The notes under the pieces: generated by a model
The model's database searches: none
Told to the model about the DNA's origin: nothing
What the model saw: the letters and a program-made list of their open reading frames with translations, nothing else
Assembly (NCBI GenBank): GCA_963837425.1
Contig: CAWINH010000006.1
Span: forward strand, 248,001-312,000
Direction: 5' to 3'
DNA length: 64,000 nt
Origin: CAWINH01 sp963837425
GTDB lineage: Bacteria > Chloroflexota > Limnocylindria > QHBO01
Translations under genes and position numbers: made by a program
Shown here: positions 61,293-64,000 of the stretch, one piece after another
How positions within the stretch are numbered: the first letter of the stretch is position 1
Layout: each line of letters starts with the position of its first letter

Positions 61293-62099
61293 ATGAGCAG
61301 CGACACACAGGGGAGCCACGTGAACGACGCCTCGCAGCCCCGCGCTTCCGCGCAGCCGCGCCTGACGTTCTTCTTCCCGGCCTACAACGAGGAGGAGAAC
61401 GTCGAGCGGACCGTGGAGCTGGCGCTCGGCCAGATCGGCCCCATGGTGGACGGCTCCATCGAGGTGCTGATCGTCGACGACGGGTCGACCGATCGGACGC
61501 CGCAGCTCGCCGACGCGCTTGCCGCGGCCGATCCCCGGGTCCGGGTCCACCACCAGCCGAACCGAGGCTACGGCGGGGCGCTGCAGGCCGGCTTCGCGAA
61601 TGCCCGCGGCGACCTGATCTGCTTCTCCGACGGCGACCTGCAGTTCGACCTGGCGGAGATGGAGCGCCTGCTGGATCGCCTCGACGATCCGGCGGGGCGG
61701 GTGGATGCCGTGGTCGGCTGGCGCATCCGGCGCCGCGACCCCTTCCATCGGCTGTTCATCGCGAAGACCTACAACACGATCGTGTCGCTCGCGTTCGGCC
61801 TGCGGGTGCGCGACATCGATTGCGCCATGAAGCTCTTCCGTCGCCGGGTGTTCGATGGGCTGCGGCTCGACGCCGAGGGGCCGTTCCTCTCCGCGGAGCT
61901 GCTCATCAAGCTCCGCGCCCGCGGCGTCCCGATCGCGCAGGTGGGCGTCACCCACTACCCCCGCGCGGCGGGCACGAACACCGGCGCCAGCTTCGGCAAG
62001 ATCCTGCGCACCTTCCGCGACCTGGGTGCCCTGCGCTGGGCGCTCTGGACGCACCGCGACGAGGTCCTCGGCCGCGTCACCCCGGAGCGCGCCGCCTAG
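61293..62099 (+). CDS. DPM1-like polyprenol-phosphate glycosyltransferase (GT2)
   Basis: 268 residues. GT-A core: FFFPAYNEEENVERTVE, LIVDDGSTDRTPQ, the GYGGALQAGFANARGDLICFSDGDLQFD segment with the DxD-like metal site, and MKLFRRRVFDGL. No C-terminal membrane segments, as in DPM1. It makes polyprenyl-phosphate mannose or glucose, the donor for the divergent PMT-type enzyme. ATG 61293 is chosen by homology start; upstream is a TACGAT -10-like element (61207-61212). Confidence 0.87.
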   Translation: MSSDTQGSHVNDASQPRASAQPRLTFFFPAYNEEENVERTVELALGQIGPMVDGSIEVLIVDDGSTDRTPQLADALAAADPRVRVHHQPNRGYGGALQAGFANARGDLICFSDGDLQFDLAEMERLLDRLDDPAGRVDAVVGWRIRRRDPFHRLFIAKTYNTIVSLAFGLRVRDIDCAMKLFRRRVFDGLRLDAEGPFLSAELLIKLRARGVPIAQVGVTHYPRAAGTNTGASFGKILRTFRDLGALRWALWTHRDEVLGRVTPERAA

Positions 62100-62488
62100 C
62101 GACCCGTGGCTCCCCGCGCTCCCCGCGCTTGATGTGAGCGGCCCGATCGTTCGCCGCGCGGTGATCGACGGGTGGCCCCCGGCTGCTCCCTCGCGCGGTC
62201 GCATCCGTCGGACCGGTCGGACCCGTCGGACCCGTCGTTCATCAGAACTTGTCATTTGCGAATGCCCGTAGCGTTAGGTGACATGGGGCGGGGGCGCGGT
62301 GGCTGGTGGAGTTGGGCGTGAGCGTGAAGAGGGACACCGACGGCTCTTCGGGGACCTCCTATCCTGAATAACGCTACGTCCATTCGCGCCTGGCGGAATG
62401 CGGCCTGCCTGCCCCCGATACCGCGATCTCCATTCGCATCTGACGAGACGGCGCGCGTGGTGACGGGCGTGGGCGCGGGCACGCGGAG
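62100..62488. other. 389-bp intergenic region with repeats
   Basis: Contains tandem GTCGGACC-like units (about 62207-62237) and the inverted repeat described separately. No gene supported; the C-rich end has no ORF with coding character. Confidence 0.6.
62258..62387. repeat. 19-bp inverted repeat enclosing 92 bp
   Basis: GCGAATGCCCGTAGCGTTA (62258-62276) and TAACGCTACGTCCATTCGC (62369-62387) match at 17 of 19 positions as inverted copies. A further CCATTCGC lies near 62430. Could be a MITE-like element, a large RNA stem, or protein-binding repeats. Confidence 0.6.
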
Positions 62489-63043
62489 CTAGCTGCCGAA
62501 CTCCTCGGAGGGCGGCCCCTTCTCGCCGCCTTCCAGGTCGATCTCGAGCGAGTTGATGAACTCGCGGAAGACCTCGAGCCGCTCGTCGGAGATCCCCGAC
62601 TCGTCCTCGTGGTCGGGCTCAACCCCCGCCTCGTCGAGCACCCGCTCGTCGACGTAGATCGTGGAGCCGGTCCGGACCGCGACGGCGATCGCGTCCGAGG
62701 TTCGCGAGTCGATCTCCGTCTCGCCGCCGTCGGCCGTCTCGAGGTAGAGGCGAGCATGGAAGGTGCCGTCGGTGACGTGGGTGACGACGACCCGGCTGAC
62801 GCTCGAATGCATGGCGCCGAGCACGCTGACCAGCAGGTCATGGGTCAGCGGCCGCTCGGCGGTGAGCCCCTGGAGCTTCATTGCGATCGCGTTCGCCTCT
62901 GACGGGCCGATCCAGATCGGGAGGTATCGGTCCCGCTCGGTCTCCTTGAGGATCACGACGTGCTGGCTCGAGAGCATATGGACGCGGACGCTCTCCACCA
63001 CCATCTCGATCAACCGCACGCTCCCGAATGGCTGCTCGCCCAT
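62489..63043 (-). CDS. Bifunctional nuclease (BFN/DUF151) family protein
   Basis: 184 residues with the BFN core: VVESVRVHMLSSQHVVILKE, LPIWIGPSEANAIAMKLQG, RPLTHDLLVSVLGAM, IDSRTSDAIAVAVRTG. The C-terminal tail is acidic. Plant homologues degrade RNA and DNA; in bacteria the role is unknown. The ATG has TAGAAT 6 nt upstream and no ribosome-binding site, so the mRNA is probably leaderless. Confidence 0.9.
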   Translation of the reverse strand: MGEQPFGSVRLIEMVVESVRVHMLSSQHVVILKETERDRYLPIWIGPSEANAIAMKLQGLTAERPLTHDLLVSVLGAMHSSVSRVVVTHVTDGTFHARLYLETADGGETEIDSRTSDAIAVAVRTGSTIYVDERVLDEAGVEPDHEDESGISDERLEVFREFINSLEIDLEGGEKGPPSEEFGS

Positions 63044-63049
63044 GGACCG

Positions 63050-63055
63050 ATTCTA
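63050..63055 (-). promoter_or_regulatory. -10 element of the BFN gene, leaderless
   Basis: TAGAAT on the minus strand, separated from the ATG at 63043 by 6 nt. Confidence 0.55.
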
Positions 63056-63059
63056 GAGG

Positions 63060-64000
63060 CTACTCGAGGACGACGCGGACGACGCGATCGGGGGTCAGGA
63101 GGTAGGCAACCGGAGGCCCGTCGGCGACCGATGCGACGCTCATGGCCAGCACGTCGTCGAGCAGCCCGGACTCAGCCCCGCGGCGCGGCGCCAGCCACTG
63201 ACGGACGAACGATCCGTCCGCGCGCTGGTAGCCGAGGATCCGCGCGTTTGCGGCGTCCCAGACGTAGAACATCTCGCGGTCCCCGATCGTCGCGCCGTCG
63301 AGGAGGCGGTAGTCGAGGTCGGGCCGCACCTCGGCGTCGGGTGGCGGATCGAGCCGGTAGTCGGCCTGCGCGAGCGGGCGGCCGAAGTTCACGCGCGTCA
63401 GCGTGTTCCGCTGGAGGAGCCAGAGGTTCGCGTCGACCAGCAGGTCGCGAGCGTCCACCACCGGGATGTCCGGGGCGTCAGTCAGGAACGAGGTCGGAGC
63501 CGACGGGTAGACGACCGGGACGTATCGGGCGTCGGGGGACCACTTGTCGATCGTTCCGCTGTCGCCGTCCACGAGGTACAGGTTGAAGATCTCCAGTGGA
63601 GGCCGATGCTGGAGCGCGGCGAGGAGGTGGCTCGCGCTGCCCACCGCGTCGAGGCCGGGCAGCGCCAGCGCCCGCGGCGTCTGCTCCCCGAGGTCGAAGC
63701 GCCAGGCCTGGTGCTGCCGATCGATGAGCACGACGTCGGTGGCGGCGGTGGCGATCATCCATGGCGCGCCGCCGGTCCCGCCCGAGAGGGCCTGCCCTGC
63801 GTGATAGACGACCGTCGCGGCGCCGGTGGCCGGATCGACGTGGATGACGCGACCACGGCCGGTGTCCGCGACCCACAGCGAGCCGTCGGTGGCGACCGCC
63901 ATGTCGAGCGGGACGACGTCCTCGAAGGCGGACGACAGGTCCACGACCGTCGTCACCTCGCTGATGCGGGTGACCGCGTAGATCTCGTCGAGCCCGGCGT
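63060..64000 (-). CDS. Beta-propeller (NHL/SMP-30-like) protein, 5' end outside window
   Basis: At least 313 residues; the frame is open to the window edge and the sequence before the first start (GTG 63956) still looks coding (AGLDEIYAVTRISEVTT). Repeats such as DMAVATDGSLWVADTGRGRVIHVD follow the NHL/SGL pattern, and the final strand is PVAYLLTPDRVVRVVLE. Probably a propeller domain of a larger protein; no catalytic motif seen. Its stop lies 5 bp before the BFN promoter hexamer. Confidence 0.75.
   Translation of the reverse strand, partial: AGLDEIYAVTRISEVTTVVDLSSAFEDVVPLDMAVATDGSLWVADTGRGRVIHVDPATGAATVVYHAGQALSGGTGGAPWMIATAATDVVLIDRQHQAWRFDLGEQTPRALALPGLDAVGSASHLLAALQHRPPLEIFNLYLVDGDSGTIDKWSPDARYVPVVYPSAPTSFLTDAPDIPVVDARDLLVDANLWLLQRNTLTRVNFGRPLAQADYRLDPPPDAEVRPDLDYRLLDGATIGDREMFYVWDAANARILGYQRADGSFVRQWLAPRRGAESGLLDDVLAMSVASVADGPPVAYLLTPDRVVRVVLE

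Noticed and set aside
1..64000. CRISPR arrays, tRNA or rRNA genes, insertion sequences, integrases
   Set aside because: I looked through all intergenic gaps and found no repeat-spacer pattern, cloverleaf, rRNA core sequence or transposase gene.

Overview
The window is a strongly G+C-rich bacterial chromosome segment, gene-dense on both strands, with no rRNA, tRNA, CRISPR array or recognisable transposon. The gene mix suggests a deep-branching Gram-positive-type or Chloroflexota-like organism rather than a proteobacterium: tmk near a DarA-type c-di-AMP receptor, PdxST-type vitamin B6 synthesis, an R3H/SpoIIIAA-like ATPase, bacterial inositol-1-phosphate synthase with a CDP-alcohol transferase and PimA/PatA-like genes, a PMT-type mannosyltransferase and a VanZ protein. 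This placement is inference; a 16S or ribosomal-protein tree would be needed.

Layout. 1-5,280 (minus): a ligase-like protein whose catalytic lysine is missing, a DEAD-box helicase, and an operon fur > binding protein > ATPase > permease for Zn/Mn uptake with a dyad before it. 5,281-9,172 (minus): galE, a DeoC-like protein without its Schiff-base lysine, a CCA-adding/poly(A) polymerase family enzyme and an HNH nuclease. 9,305-17,821 (mostly plus): pdxS-pdxT, a GNAT-like protein, the R3H ATPase, tmk, small membrane proteins, darA, a DinB-like protein and an unknown protein. 17,860-35,087: respiratory complex I in two blocks (nuoABCDH + an unusual Fe-S/flavin module, then nuoJKLMN) separated by two minus-strand genes. 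35,091-38,146: otsA, otsB and a sortase-fold protein. 38,147-41,253 (minus): a drug exporter and an ABC-like fusion. 41,309-47,545: an ArsR-type regulator heading what looks like a phosphatidylinositol / phosphatidylinositol-mannoside pathway. 47,844-51,597 (minus): two tandem double-GNAT proteins and an ABC-2 exporter behind a leader containing an intrinsic terminator. 52,148-56,522 (plus): TetR, a rifampin-phosphotransferase-like enzyme and two envelope-stress-type membrane proteins. 56,361-62,099: a membrane glycosyltransferase/PMT locus and a DPM1-like transferase that probably supplies its lipid-linked sugar. 62,489-end (minus): a BFN-domain protein and a beta-propeller protein cut by the window edge.

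The most unusual part is the electron-input module of complex I (21,861-26,486). One gene joins the N-terminal half of NuoI (one Fe-S motif) to a NuoE-like domain lacking half of its 2Fe-2S ligands. The next is a NuoF-like protein with altered NADH/FMN and N3-cluster residues. The third carries a NuoG-like 2Fe-2S domain, a GltD-type FAD/NAD(P)H oxidoreductase, Fe-S clusters and a piece that looks like the second half of NuoI, interrupted by an apparent frameshift. Together they suggest that this complex takes electrons through a GltD-like flavoprotein instead of the usual NuoEF site.

Two signal-level themes recur. Several genes have a -10-like hexamer only 6-11 nt before the ATG, which implies leaderless transcripts. 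Four genes (nuoC, nuoJ, an ABC-like protein, an acyltransferase) have no ATG/GTG/TTG that yields a full-length protein, but each has a CTG in the right place, three of them behind a strong Shine-Dalgarno sequence. Three places (nuoB 5' end, the nuoG-like gene, the glycosyltransferase/PMT junction) look frameshifted, so sequencing error must be considered there.
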